Source: a bacterium 336/3 (GTDB taxonomy: Bacteria > Bacteroidota > Bacteroidia > Cytophagales > Thermonemataceae). From it: DNA of 64,000 nucleotides. Positions 47,057 through 55,360 of the stretch are shown one piece after another. The position numbers and the translations under genes were made by a program. Where the stretch lies: the NCBI GenBank assembly GCA_001281695.1, contig LJIE01000001.1, positions 130,107 through 194,106 on the forward strand. The letters run 5' to 3'. How positions within the stretch are numbered: position 1 is the first letter of the stretch; each line of letters begins with the position of its first letter. The notes beneath the pieces were generated by a model. That model did not search any database, was not told the DNA's origin, and saw only the letters and a list, made by a program, of their open reading frames with translations.

Positions 47057-47995
47057 ATGAATTTTCAACAATTAGAATATATCGTAGCTATAGACCAATT
47101 AAAGAGCTTTAGCAAAGCTGCTGAACATTGTAATGTAACACAAGCTACACTAAGTGCTATGGTAAAAAAGCTGGAAGAAGAGCTAAATGTAATGCTTTTT
47201 GATAGAAAAGCTTATCCCATCATTACTACAGATATAGGACTTGAAATTGTTTTACAAGCAAAAAAAGTTTTACATGAAAGTTATGAACTCAAAAATATTG
47301 TTCAGGCAGCAAAAAACATTGTGGCTGGTAATATCAAGATAGGAATTATTCCAACTGTAGCCAATTCACTTTTACCCAAAATATTAAAGCCAATCCTCGA
47401 AAAATATCCTCAATTACATATTCATATTGTAGAACTTACAACTCAAAATCTAATTAAACAACTTAAAGAAGGCAATATTGATATTGGTATTCTTGCAACA
47501 CCTCTACAATTAGATGAAATAGAAGAAAATATACTCTATTATGAAACTCTTATGGTATATGGTAGTTTTGAATCTGAAAAAAAGTATCTATTACCTGAAG
47601 AACTTAAAGATCATAAAATTTGGATGTTGGAAGAAGGGCATTGTCTAAGAGAACAATTTATTCAACTTTGTTCCTTAAAAGAGAAACATCTAAATCCTTA
47701 TAATTTTTATTTTGAAGCTAATTCTTTTGAAACTCTTTTAAATTTAGTGGATGAATTTGGTGGGCTTACACTCATTCCAGAGCTATATTATCAGACTTTA
47801 CAAGCATCTCAAAAACAGAAGGTTTGTCTTTTCAAATCTCCCATTCCTGTTCGAGAAATTAGTTTAGTGCATTTCAGACCTTTTGCTAAACATAGAATCA
47901 TAGAGGCTCTCACAAATGATATCAAAACTATTGTGAATCAAAATCTTATTTCAAATAGTTATCAAAAAAACGAATTAGTTATTATTCCAAGTTAG
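47057..47995 (+). CDS. oxyR: hydrogen peroxide-sensing LysR regulator OxyR
   Basis: The 312-residue LysR protein has an N-terminal HTH (FSKAAEHCNVTQATLSAMVKKLEEEL) and a regulatory domain that keeps the two redox cysteines of OxyR, Cys196 and Cys205, in EEGHCLREQFIQLC. Their spacing of nine residues equals the Cys199/Cys208 pair of E. coli. IGIIPTVANSLLPKIL is the usual start of the effector domain. Peroxide-induced disulfide formation would activate transcription. The gene directly precedes katA, and a perfect OxyR-type box lies between them. Confidence 0.93.
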   Translation: MNFQQLEYIVAIDQLKSFSKAAEHCNVTQATLSAMVKKLEEELNVMLFDRKAYPIITTDIGLEIVLQAKKVLHESYELKNIVQAAKNIVAGNIKIGIIPTVANSLLPKILKPILEKYPQLHIHIVELTTQNLIKQLKEGNIDIGILATPLQLDEIEENILYYETLMVYGSFESEKKYLLPEELKDHKIWMLEEGHCLREQFIQLCSLKEKHLNPYNFYFEANSFETLLNLVDEFGGLTLIPELYYQTLQASQKQKVCLFKSPIPVREISLVHFRPFAKHRIIEALTNDIKTIVNQNLISNSYQKNELVIIPS

Positions 47996-48002
47996 AAACT
48001 AT

Positions 48003-48017
48003 ATAGATAAAATCTAT
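48003..48017 (+). promoter_or_regulatory. OxyR-binding box before katA
   Basis: ATAGATAAAATCTAT is a perfect match to the classical OxyR motif ATAGntnnnanCTAT and sits in a 19-base perfect palindrome (48001-48019, 8-base arms, AAA spacer). It is centred about 67 bases before the expected transcript start of katA. Confidence 0.72.
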
Positions 48018-48062
48018 ATGTAGTATTTAAAATATCAGTTTTCATTATAAGAGTAAACATCA

Positions 48063-48070
48063 TAGTTTTG
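48063..48070 (+). promoter_or_regulatory. katA: candidate katA -7 promoter box
   Basis: TAGTTTTG matches TAnnTTTG, 25 bases before the katA ATG and 53 bases downstream of the OxyR box centre. The absence of a good -33 element fits an activator-dependent promoter. Confidence 0.45.
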
Positions 48071-48094
48071 TTGTGTTCCAAATTGTTTATTCTT

Positions 48095-49624
48095 ATGAAA
48101 AATATCCATTTTATTTTATCTGCAATGCTTCTTAGTCAAGTAGCATTTAGCCAGAAAAATCTCACTACCAATACGGGTTCTCCTGTTGGAGATAATCAAA
48201 ATTCATTAACTATTGGTAATGAAGGTCCTGTTTTACTACAAGATGTTCATTTACTTGAAAAACTTGCAGCCTTTGATAGAGAACGCATTCCTGAAAGAGT
48301 AGTACATGCTCGTGGAGCAGGAGCTTATGGAGAGTTCATCAGTGCTGATGACTTTTCTACATCTACCAAAGCAAAATTTTTATCACAAAAAGGAAAAAAA
48401 ACACCTGTTTTTGTTCGTTTTTCAACGGTCATTCATGGAGTAGGTTCACCTGAAACACTTCGAGACCCAAGAGGTTTTGCTACTAAGTTTTACACAGAAG
48501 AAGGAAATTATGACATCGTTGGTAATAATTTACCTGTATTTTTTATTAGAGACGCCATGAAATTCCCTGATATGGTACACTCTTTAAAGCCTTCTCCTAT
48601 CACCAATAAACAAGATGCGAATCGCTTTTTTGATTTCTTTTCACATATTCCAGAATCTACTCATATGCTTACCAGAGTTTTCTCTGATTTTGGAATACCT
48701 GCAAGTTATAGAGAAATGAATGGTTCAAGTGTTCATGCATTCAAATGGGTAAACAGTAATAATGAGGTTGTTTATGTAAAATATACTTGGAAAACGAAAC
48801 AGGGTGAAAGAAATCTAACTGCAGATGAAGCATCAGCTTTACAAGCTAAAGATTTTCAGCATGCTACTACTGATTTGTATGAAAACATCCAGAAAGGTAA
48901 TTACCCACAATGGGATTTGTATGTGCAAATGATAAAAGCAAGCGAATTTGATAAATTTGATTTTTATCCTTTGGATGCCACCAAACATTGGGATGAAAAA
49001 TTGATTAAGCCTGTTTTAGTGGGTACTATGATTTTAAATAAAATTCCTGATAACTTTTTTGAGCATGTAGAGCAGTCTGCTTTCTCTCCAGGAACACTTA
49101 TTCCAGGTGTAGAGGCATCAGAAGATAAACTCTTACAAGGTAGACTTTTCTCTTATTTTGATACACAACGTTATCGAGTAGGTAGTAATTTTCAACAACT
49201 TCCAGTAAATGCTCCTTTGGTTCAAGTAAATTCTAATAATCAGGATGGTGCTTTTAGCAATAAAAAAACAAAAAGTAATGTCAATTATCAACCCTCTCGA
49301 AGTGAAGACAAACCTGAAGCTTCTCAAAATAAATTTACAAATGCTCGTTATGGAGATGTTACGCTCAACCAAATGAAAATTTCTAAACCAAATAACTTCA
49401 AACAAGCAGGTGATTTTTACAAGCAACTAGATGAGAAAGGTAAAACAAGTCTTATCAAAAATTTGTCTGGAGAGTTGAAACAAGTGAAAAATAAAGAAAT
49501 TGTAAAAATAATGATTGGCTATTTCTATATGGCTGATAATGATTACGGCAAGCGTTTAGCTAAAGAGCTTAATCTAACAAGAGAAGAAGTAGAAGGAGCT
49601 ATCAAAACAGTTTCTACTAAATAA
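48095..49624 (+). CDS. katA: secreted monofunctional haem catalase
   Basis: The 509-residue clade-3-size catalase carries an N-terminal signal peptide (KNIHFILSAMLLSQVAFSQ), so it should act in the periplasm. Active-site residues are present: distal His71 (RVVHARGAGAYG), Asn144 (VGNNLPVFFIRD) and proximal haem ligand Tyr354 with Arg350 (GRLFSYFDTQRY). FVRFSTVIHGVGSPET is also typical. It removes hydrogen peroxide. The ATG at 48095 is selected because it begins the signal peptide. Placement after oxyR and an OxyR box indicates peroxide induction. An ankyrin-repeat gene follows. Confidence 0.96.
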   Translation: MKNIHFILSAMLLSQVAFSQKNLTTNTGSPVGDNQNSLTIGNEGPVLLQDVHLLEKLAAFDRERIPERVVHARGAGAYGEFISADDFSTSTKAKFLSQKGKKTPVFVRFSTVIHGVGSPETLRDPRGFATKFYTEEGNYDIVGNNLPVFFIRDAMKFPDMVHSLKPSPITNKQDANRFFDFFSHIPESTHMLTRVFSDFGIPASYREMNGSSVHAFKWVNSNNEVVYVKYTWKTKQGERNLTADEASALQAKDFQHATTDLYENIQKGNYPQWDLYVQMIKASEFDKFDFYPLDATKHWDEKLIKPVLVGTMILNKIPDNFFEHVEQSAFSPGTLIPGVEASEDKLLQGRLFSYFDTQRYRVGSNFQQLPVNAPLVQVNSNNQDGAFSNKKTKSNVNYQPSRSEDKPEASQNKFTNARYGDVTLNQMKISKPNNFKQAGDFYKQLDEKGKTSLIKNLSGELKQVKNKEIVKIMIGYFYMADNDYGKRLAKELNLTREEVEGAIKTVSTK

Positions 49625-49632
49625 TCTTTTTT

Positions 49633-49660
49633 AACTCTGCCTAAATAGGCAGAGTTTTTT
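49633..49660 (+). terminator. terminator or attenuating hairpin after katA
   Basis: AACTCTGCCT (49633-49642) and AGGCAGAGTT (49647-49656) form a perfect 10-base-pair stem with AAAT loop followed by a T-run. It lies between katA and the ankyrin gene, so read-through would decide how much of the latter is made. Confidence 0.85.
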
Positions 49661-49682
49661 TCAATCATTAAATTCATATTTT

Positions 49683-50192
49683 ATGAAAATCGTATTTTTA
49701 ATCTTGTTTTTAGGCTTATCCAATCTTGTTTTTGGACAAGATATATTCCAAGCTGCTCGAGAGAATAATTTGACTGTTCTCAAAACATATAAAGAAAAAG
49801 GTGGTGATTTGAATGTGAAAAATTCACGAGGTTATACTTTACTAATCTTAGCCGTTTATAACAACCAACCCGAAACAGTAAAATGGCTAATTGAAAACAA
49901 AATTTCTATTGATAGTCAAGATGATACAGGCAATACAGCCTTAATGGGAGCTTGCTTTAAAGGAAAAACGGAGTTGGTAAAATTCCTTTTAGAAAAAGGT
50001 GCTAATCCTAATATTCTTAATAAGAATCAGGCAAATGCATTGTTTTTTGCTGCTACTTTTGGCCATGAGGAAATTGTAAAACTTCTTTTAGTACATAAAA
50101 CTAATAAATTACAAAAAGACCAATTTGGTAAAATTCCTTTAGATTATGCTACTAATCAAGGACATGAGTCTATTATAAAACTCCTTCAATAA
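49683..50192 (+). CDS. secreted ankyrin-repeat protein, probable catalase partner
   Basis: The 169-residue protein has a signal peptide (MKIVFLILFLGLSNLVFGQ) and four ankyrin repeats (for example GYTLLILAVYNNQPETVKWLIEN and GNTALMGACFKGKTELVKFLLEK). In Pseudomonas aeruginosa the ankyrin protein AnkB, encoded next to katB, is needed for full activity of the catalase; this pair has the same order, and both proteins carry signals. A role as catalase helper is therefore likely but unproven here. The 3' end overlaps the converging GSCFA gene by 20 bases. Confidence 0.85.
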   Translation: MKIVFLILFLGLSNLVFGQDIFQAARENNLTVLKTYKEKGGDLNVKNSRGYTLLILAVYNNQPETVKWLIENKISIDSQDDTGNTALMGACFKGKTELVKFLLEKGANPNILNKNQANALFFAATFGHEEIVKLLLVHKTNKLQKDQFGKIPLDYATNQGHESIIKLLQ

Positions 50193-51147
50193 TTTGCTCC
50201 TTCACCAGCTTTATTTCATTTTTTAAGTCTATATAACCTTGCATTTTTTCTAAATCCTTTAAAAGTTGCTCAAGAAATTTTTGATGGCTTGAAGATGCAG
50301 GGTTATATGGCTTATGGTTCAGTTTTTTTTGGATGTTATTCCATTGACTTACAACAGATAAAGTTGAGTCATTCATAAATGATTCCATAAATTTTTCCCA
50401 AATATAGTTTTCTGCTTGTGGAGTTACATGTAACATATCTTCTGCGTAAAAACGATAATCTCTCAAATCATCATTTACGATTTCATAAGCAGGGAAGTAA
50501 ATGATATTTTTATACTTCTCTTGGAGGTAATGGCAAGCCAATCTTAAAACAGATTTACTGACTGCATTCAATGGTAAAGTATCTTTGATATGCCTTACAG
50601 GGCTAACAGTAAGGATAATTTTCTTGCGTTCTAGAAATGGAGCAATAAGGCTATAATCTTTACATATTTCATCAACAGAAAGTAATATTTTTTCAAATTG
50701 ATTTTGATGTACTTTATGGCAATTTGCAACATATTGGTTGCTAGCAAGATGTCGGTATACCCAAGCTGTTCCCAAAGTAATGATTATCACTTCTGCATTA
50801 TTAAAAAGTTTTTGAGAAGTATTTATCCGTGTTTCAATAGTTTTTTTTAAACCTTCTAATCCTAAATTTTTTACATCAGAATGAAAGTCGTAATGAAACC
50901 ATATTTTATCAGGGTTTTCAACAAAACCTTCTTCCCAAAATTTTTCTTGATTAAAGATTAGTTTAAATATTTTAAAAATAGCCAATGGGCTAAAGATTGT
51001 TCCAAATGGATTATATAAAACTTCAAATTTACAATTTTCTAATTTTGAGCCCATTGCCTCTGCAAAACACGATCCAATGCTAAAAATGGGTTTTTGATGT
51101 GTTATCAAGTTATATCTTTCTGATATTTTAAGTTTTGTTCTAAACAT
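50173..51147 (-). CDS. GSCFA-domain protein
   Basis: The 324-residue protein begins with the family motif IFSIGSCFAEAMG. Later blocks are also typical of the GDSL-like GSCFA family: YNPFGTIFSPLAI, VIIITLGTAWVY, LTVSPVRHIKDTLPLNAVSKSVLR and YFPAYEIVNDDLRDYRFYAEDMLHVT. The serine of the first motif and the D/H of the last fit an SGNH-type hydrolase. The substrate is unknown, possibly cell-wall or capsule acyl groups. The ATG at 51147 overlaps the stop of the preceding gene by one base (TGATG), so the two form a coupled pair. Confidence 0.9.
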   Translation of the reverse strand: MFRTKLKISERYNLITHQKPIFSIGSCFAEAMGSKLENCKFEVLYNPFGTIFSPLAIFKIFKLIFNQEKFWEEGFVENPDKIWFHYDFHSDVKNLGLEGLKKTIETRINTSQKLFNNAEVIIITLGTAWVYRHLASNQYVANCHKVHQNQFEKILLSVDEICKDYSLIAPFLERKKIILTVSPVRHIKDTLPLNAVSKSVLRLACHYLQEKYKNIIYFPAYEIVNDDLRDYRFYAEDMLHVTPQAENYIWEKFMESFMNDSTLSVVSQWNNIQKKLNHKPYNPASSSHQKFLEQLLKDLEKMQGYIDLKNEIKLVKEQIIEGVL

Positions 51148-51809
51148 CAACGAAATATTTTAGGGATTTCTTTTAAATAAAAGTCCTCAGCTATATCAGC
51201 ATACGAAAATCGAACAGATGAGTTTTTTCCGCTAGGAAAAGCCTTTTCTTTGCTCCAATTTAATATTTTCGTTTCTGAAGCTAAAAATCCATAATTATAG
51301 GCACTCGCCAAAAATCTAACTTGTGATGCATTATTTTCCTTGTGTATATCAGGATATTTTGAGTGCATTATCTTCCAATAATCTTTTAAATAGAGGATTT
51401 GCCCTTCTACATCCATCATTTTTAACAGTCGTTTTTCTCTATTTTCAGGTGTATCCATTACACTCTTACCTAAAATATTTTCTAATGTTTCTATAAAAGA
51501 AGGTTTCATTTGGAAATACCCAATAGAGAAATCAGCATATTTTTTTCCAAATCGGATATACAAAGACTTTAAAAGTTGTAATTCTGCTTCGTTGGAGAGT
51601 GTATTGTATCGAAGTATTTCAGGAAAAATGATAGCAATTGCTTTAGGGGAATTTTCTTTTCCTAAATACTTAACAAATAGATTTTTATAGGTTTTTACAA
51701 AAGAAAGAGCCGTTTTGTATTTTTCTCCAAAGTATTGTTGAGGTGTTTGAGCAAGTGAAGAACAGCTTATGAAAAGCAGAAAGAATATTTTTTTGGCACA
51801 AGCTATCAT
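51147..51809 (-). CDS. secreted lytic-transglycosylase-like protein
   Basis: The 220-residue protein has a signal peptide (KIFFLLFISCSSLAQ). The mature part shows the order of an SLT fold: Glu64 in IIFPEILRYN as possible catalytic acid, SIGYFQMKPSF (95-105) resembling the GLMQ-x-P loop, and ASAYNYG (168-174) resembling the AYNAG motif. It is too divergent for me to assign a family. If right, it would cleave peptidoglycan strands in the periplasm. It is translationally coupled to the GSCFA gene downstream. Confidence 0.72.
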   Translation of the reverse strand: MIACAKKIFFLLFISCSSLAQTPQQYFGEKYKTALSFVKTYKNLFVKYLGKENSPKAIAIIFPEILRYNTLSNEAELQLLKSLYIRFGKKYADFSIGYFQMKPSFIETLENILGKSVMDTPENREKRLLKMMDVEGQILYLKDYWKIMHSKYPDIHKENNASQVRFLASAYNYGFLASETKILNWSKEKAFPSGKNSSVRFSYADIAEDFYLKEIPKIFR

Positions 51810-51824
51810 TGATAAAAATAAGAG

Positions 51825-51861
51825 ATATTTAGCAGAAAGGGAAAGCCTTTCTGCTAAATAT
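51825..51861 (-). terminator. strong terminator of the acidic-protein gene
   Basis: A perfect 16-base-pair hairpin (arms 51825-51840 and 51846-51861, five-base loop) lies eight bases after the stop of the acidic-protein gene. It ends the minus transcript; T-rich sequence follows on both sides. It is followed by the start of the transglycosylase-like gene at 51809. Confidence 0.85.
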
Positions 51862-51868
51862 TTTTGTG

Positions 51869-52177
51869 TTAGAAATCGTCTGCATAATAATCATCATCTT
51901 CACCATCATCCCAATCATCATCTTCTTCTTCGACAAATTCATCTTCATCAAAATCTTCTATGTTTTCTTCATCAAAGAGTTCTTCCAAGTCCTCGTCGTC
52001 ATAATCATCTTCCCAGTCATCTTCGAACTCATCTTCATCTTCCAAGTCGTCGTCATCATCAAAATCGTCTGCATCATTATCATCATCTTCATCAAAAGCC
52101 AATGAAATCTGCTGGTTTGGCTCATAAGACCAAAACAATAAAAAAGGGTTTCTATTAGGGTAATACATATATTTCAT
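51869..52177 (-). CDS. highly acidic Asp/Glu-rich small protein
   Basis: The 102-residue protein has an aromatic N-terminus (MKYMYYPNRNPFLLFWSYEP) and then, from about residue 29 to the end, mostly Asp and Glu with interspersed Phe, Trp and Tyr in runs such as DDFDDDDDLEDEDEFEDDWED. The net charge is strongly negative, with a low-complexity tail that is probably disordered. It could bind calcium, basic proteins or nucleoid proteins; nothing proves it. The low-complexity composition on the reverse strand gives false open frames rich in His/Leu. It is preceded by the receiver-CRP gene with a 66-base gap and followed by a strong terminator. Confidence 0.72.
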   Translation of the reverse strand: MKYMYYPNRNPFLLFWSYEPNQQISLAFDEDDDNDADDFDDDDDLEDEDEFEDDWEDDYDDEDLEELFDEENIEDFDEDEFVEEEDDDWDDGEDDDYYADDF

Positions 52178-52243
52178 TCATTTAACTTTTCAAATATATA
52201 AAAAAATGAAAAACAAAGGTAGCCATGAGATTTTTTTTTAGCT

Positions 52244-53308
52244 TTAATATTTCAGATTTGCTAATTTTCTTTCATCTTTAATAAAGATTTTACCTTCGTT
52301 AATCTCTATATAACCTTCTTGTTTAAAATCACTTAACGTTCTAATTAACGATTCTGTAGCTGTTCCTACAATAGAAGCAAGATTGTCTCTCGATATTTGA
52401 ATACCTGCATCAGTATTGGAAGATTGCTCTTGTTTATATTTGTGATACAAAGCTACTAATGCATCTGCAATTCTCTTACGTAACGAATTATAAGCCATTC
52501 CAACCAAAAATTTTTCTTTTTCTGAAACTGATCCTGCCAGCATTTTGATAAATTTTTGAGCAACGCTCTGTTTCTTATGTAAAACTGTTAAAAAATCATT
52601 TTTAGGAACAGTTATAATTTCACACTCTTCAAGTGTTTCGGCAGAATCTGTGTAACTACTTTCCTCTAAGATAGGTATATATGCAAAAAAATCTCCTTCA
52701 CAAAAAATACCTGTAATGAATTCTTTCCCATCTGCATTGCTCTGATAGGTTTTTACTTTGCCTTTTTTTATAAAAAAAAGCTTATTTGCCTCATTTCCTT
52801 CTGAATAAATAATTTGTTTTTTCTTATAATGAAAAACTTTTCTATCTATTGTTAGGTTTTGCAAATCAGTATCAGCTTTGGCTTCATTCCAAAAACTTTC
52901 AAAGTCTTCTGTAGAAACTATACTCTTTTTAAGATTTTCGCTTCTTCTCAAACGACTTTCTACTGCACTTAAAAGCTCCGCTTCAGAAAATGGTTTTGTC
53001 AAGTAATCATCTGCTCCCATTTCCATACCTTTCCTGATATCTGTTCTTTCCGTTTTTGCAGTAAGAAATATAAATGGCGTTACAGAAAGCTCTGGATTAT
53101 GCATAAAAATCTGTAAAACTCCATAACCATCCATTACTGGCATCATGATATCACAAATAACAAGATCTGGCTTTACTTCCAATGCTTTTTCAACACCTAC
53201 TTTACCATTATTAGCTGTATATACCTTGTAACTTGCCAATTCTAACATTTCACTAGTATTATCTCTTATTTCATCATTATCTTCAATCAACAATATAGAT
53301 TTAGCCAT
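52244..53308 (-). CDS. response-regulator receiver fused to CRP-type transcription factor
   Basis: The 354-residue protein has a receiver domain with acceptor Asp53 (VICDIMMPVMDGYG) and Lys in LTKPFSEAEL, then a cyclic-nucleotide-binding-like domain (about residues 155-270) and a C-terminal Crp HTH (ISRDNLASIVGTATESLIRTLSDFKQEGYIEI). This domain order joins phosphorelay input to an FNR/CRP output. The cNMP pocket was not proven to be functional. It follows the NtrB-like kinase gene after 73 bases, making the two a likely pair. The target genes are unknown. Confidence 0.9.
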   Translation of the reverse strand: MAKSILLIEDNDEIRDNTSEMLELASYKVYTANNGKVGVEKALEVKPDLVICDIMMPVMDGYGVLQIFMHNPELSVTPFIFLTAKTERTDIRKGMEMGADDYLTKPFSEAELLSAVESRLRRSENLKKSIVSTEDFESFWNEAKADTDLQNLTIDRKVFHYKKKQIIYSEGNEANKLFFIKKGKVKTYQSNADGKEFITGIFCEGDFFAYIPILEESSYTDSAETLEECEIITVPKNDFLTVLHKKQSVAQKFIKMLAGSVSEKEKFLVGMAYNSLRKRIADALVALYHKYKQEQSSNTDAGIQISRDNLASIVGTATESLIRTLSDFKQEGYIEINEGKIFIKDERKLANLKY

Positions 53309-53381
53309 AAATATAGGTATTAGGATGAACAGAACACGAACCTATAACAAAATTACTAAATTTTAAATATCAATCAAAAAG

Positions 53382-54692
53382 TTAAGAGAAACGTAATGTA
53401 AAAGTACACCCTTCTGAAAGAACAGAGTGAACTGAAATTGTGCCTCCTTGTACTCTCATCATTTGTCTGGAAAGACTTAAACCAATGCCCGAACCTGTTT
53501 TTTTAGTAGTAAAAAATGGAATAAATATACTTTTTTTGGCATCATTACTGATTCCAACACCATTATCTTGTACTCTGATAATCACCTTTCCCAAATGATC
53601 CGTATGAGCATCCATTATAATACATTTTTCCTCTTTAGATGTTACTGCTTGTATTGCATTTTTAAGTAAATTGATAAGTATCTGCTCTAACATCATTAAA
53701 TCTGCATACAAGTATAAACCTTCTGGATTGACTCTATATACAAAATAGATATTTTGTTCTTGTACTTCTTTTGAGATCAACGTTTGTAATCTTTCAAAAA
53801 CTTCTTTTAAAACAATATTTTGAGGTTTTGGAGTTGGAAGCTTTGTAAAGGCTCTAAACTCCTGAACAAAATGAATTAAGTTTTTAGAACGCTTTTCTAT
53901 TACTTCTATTGCTTGTCTACTATCATCTATATCATCTGGTGACTCATTTAGATTTTCTGAAATTGTTGAGGCTAAAGACACAATGGGTGTTACAGAATTG
54001 ATGATTTCGTGGGTAAGAATGCGTGTAAGGTTTTGCCATGCATCCATTTCCTTTTCTTCAAGTTCTGCTTGGAAATCTTGCAGAGCTACTATTGTATAAT
54101 TTTTTCCTGAAATTTGTATTCTTGAAACTGTAACTACCAATTCTAATACTTCTTCTTCCACCAAAAGCCTAATAAGTTGTTTGGTTACCTCTTCTCGTTT
54201 TATAATTGTCACAAGGCTCGCATAACATTCTGGCAAATCATCCAACTTCTTGAATGCATTACATCTAAGTATAGAAAGTAGTTTTGTATTATAAAAATCT
54301 ATCTTGGATTCTGGGCAAATCGAAAAAATCCCTACAGGTATATGTTGTACTACAGATTGCAGATATAAATATTGGGCTTCTTTTTCTAATCTTATTTTTT
54401 GAAATTTATGAAAAACATCTTGTAAAGATTTTTGCAAGTGGAGAGGCAACGTATTCTGAAAAGTAAAGTTTTGACTAAAATCATCCATTTCTATACTTGT
54501 GAATAATTCATAGAAATTTTGAATGGTTTTATGAATAAGTGAAAGGACTGTCCCTATACAAGCTAGTAGTCCAAATATAATTAAAAAAGTAGTAATTATA
54601 TAGTCTTTTTGCCAAGTAATATAGGCTGAAATAGCTAGTCCAGCTATTAGAAATAAAAATGATGATATTTTTAGTACAAAACGATAAGCCAT
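53382..54692 (-). CDS. NtrB-like sensor histidine kinase
   Basis: The 436-residue protein has two N-terminal membrane helices (about 8-27 and 32-52), a PAS-like domain (about 105-210, VQHIPVGIFSICPESKIDFYN), the phosphoacceptor His228 in TRILTHEIINSVTPIVSL, and a HATPase domain with NLLKNAIQAV, VQDNGVGIS and KKTGSGIGLSLSRQM. The HEIxNS/P form of the H box is that of NtrB/AtoS kinases. It lies directly after the ABC ATPase (the two genes abut at 54692/54693) and before the receiver-CRP protein, its probable partner. Confidence 0.92.
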   Translation of the reverse strand: MAYRFVLKISSFLFLIAGLAISAYITWQKDYIITTFLIIFGLLACIGTVLSLIHKTIQNFYELFTSIEMDDFSQNFTFQNTLPLHLQKSLQDVFHKFQKIRLEKEAQYLYLQSVVQHIPVGIFSICPESKIDFYNTKLLSILRCNAFKKLDDLPECYASLVTIIKREEVTKQLIRLLVEEEVLELVVTVSRIQISGKNYTIVALQDFQAELEEKEMDAWQNLTRILTHEIINSVTPIVSLASTISENLNESPDDIDDSRQAIEVIEKRSKNLIHFVQEFRAFTKLPTPKPQNIVLKEVFERLQTLISKEVQEQNIYFVYRVNPEGLYLYADLMMLEQILINLLKNAIQAVTSKEEKCIIMDAHTDHLGKVIIRVQDNGVGISNDAKKSIFIPFFTTKKTGSGIGLSLSRQMMRVQGGTISVHSVLSEGCTFTLRFS

Positions 54693-55298
54693 TTACCCAA
54701 GTCTGATTATTTCTTCACAAAAATCATATTCTTCTACCTGATTTGAAGCAACAATAATAAGTTTTTTAGACAGTTGTTTACTAATTTCTTGCTTATACCA
54801 ATTGATATTTTCTTCATCTAAATTACTGGTAGGTTCATCTAAAAATAAAACAGGGGTTTCAGAATACATTGCTAAGCCTAATTTTACTCTTTGTTTCATT
54901 CCAGAAGAAAAATTCTTGATATATTTATGTGTTGCTTTTTCTAATCTTAAAGCTTTTATAAACATTTCTGTATTTTTTTCCAGATTCTGAAATTGTTGAT
55001 GAAATTGAACTATCTCTATTAATGTCATTTCTTCTATAAGTTCTAAATAAGGACTTACCCAAGCTATATAACGATAAAAGTTTTCGGAATCTATATTTTT
55101 GTCATTTTTTTGATAAATAATTTTCCCTTCACTAACAGGTATAATGCCCGAAAGTAGTTGTAGAAGTGTGGATTTACCACTTCCGTTATTTCCTACGATT
55201 GCATAAGATTTACCAAATTGGAATTTGAATGAGAAATTGCGAAAAATCCATTCATAATGAAATTTTTTTCCTAAATTTTCAGCACAAATCTGAAACAT
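54693..55298 (-). CDS. small ABC transporter ATPase (CcmA-like)
   Basis: The 201-residue ATPase has Walker A GNNGSGKST (Lys42), a Q-loop region, the signature FSSGMKQRVKLGLAM and Walker B VLFLDEPTSNLD followed by a switch-type VASNQVEE. It is close to the minimal length for such domains, like CcmA-type ATPases. No permease is encoded nearby. It heads the three-gene unit with the histidine kinase and the receiver-CRP gene, and abuts the kinase start directly. Whether it transports or serves in signalling is open. Confidence 0.88.
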   Translation of the reverse strand: MFQICAENLGKKFHYEWIFRNFSFKFQFGKSYAIVGNNGSGKSTLLQLLSGIIPVSEGKIIYQKNDKNIDSENFYRYIAWVSPYLELIEEMTLIEIVQFHQQFQNLEKNTEMFIKALRLEKATHKYIKNFSSGMKQRVKLGLAMYSETPVLFLDEPTSNLDEENINWYKQEISKQLSKKLIIVASNQVEEYDFCEEIIRLG

Positions 55299-55360
55299 AA
55301 AGATTTATTTTTTCCTAAAAATAAGGGAAAGCTGTCAAAACACAAATAATCAGGAAAGTT

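Noticed and set aside
48095-50192. Possible toxin-antitoxin or phage-defence interpretation of the catalase-ankyrin pair
   Set aside because: The catalase active site is intact, both proteins are exported and an OxyR box stands in front, so peroxide defence explains all features.
51866-52158. Long plus-strand open frames rich in His, Leu and Ile opposite the acidic-protein gene
   Set aside because: They are the reverse complement of GAY/GAR repeats coding Asp/Glu. They lack a start context or any family resemblance and overlap a strong terminator.
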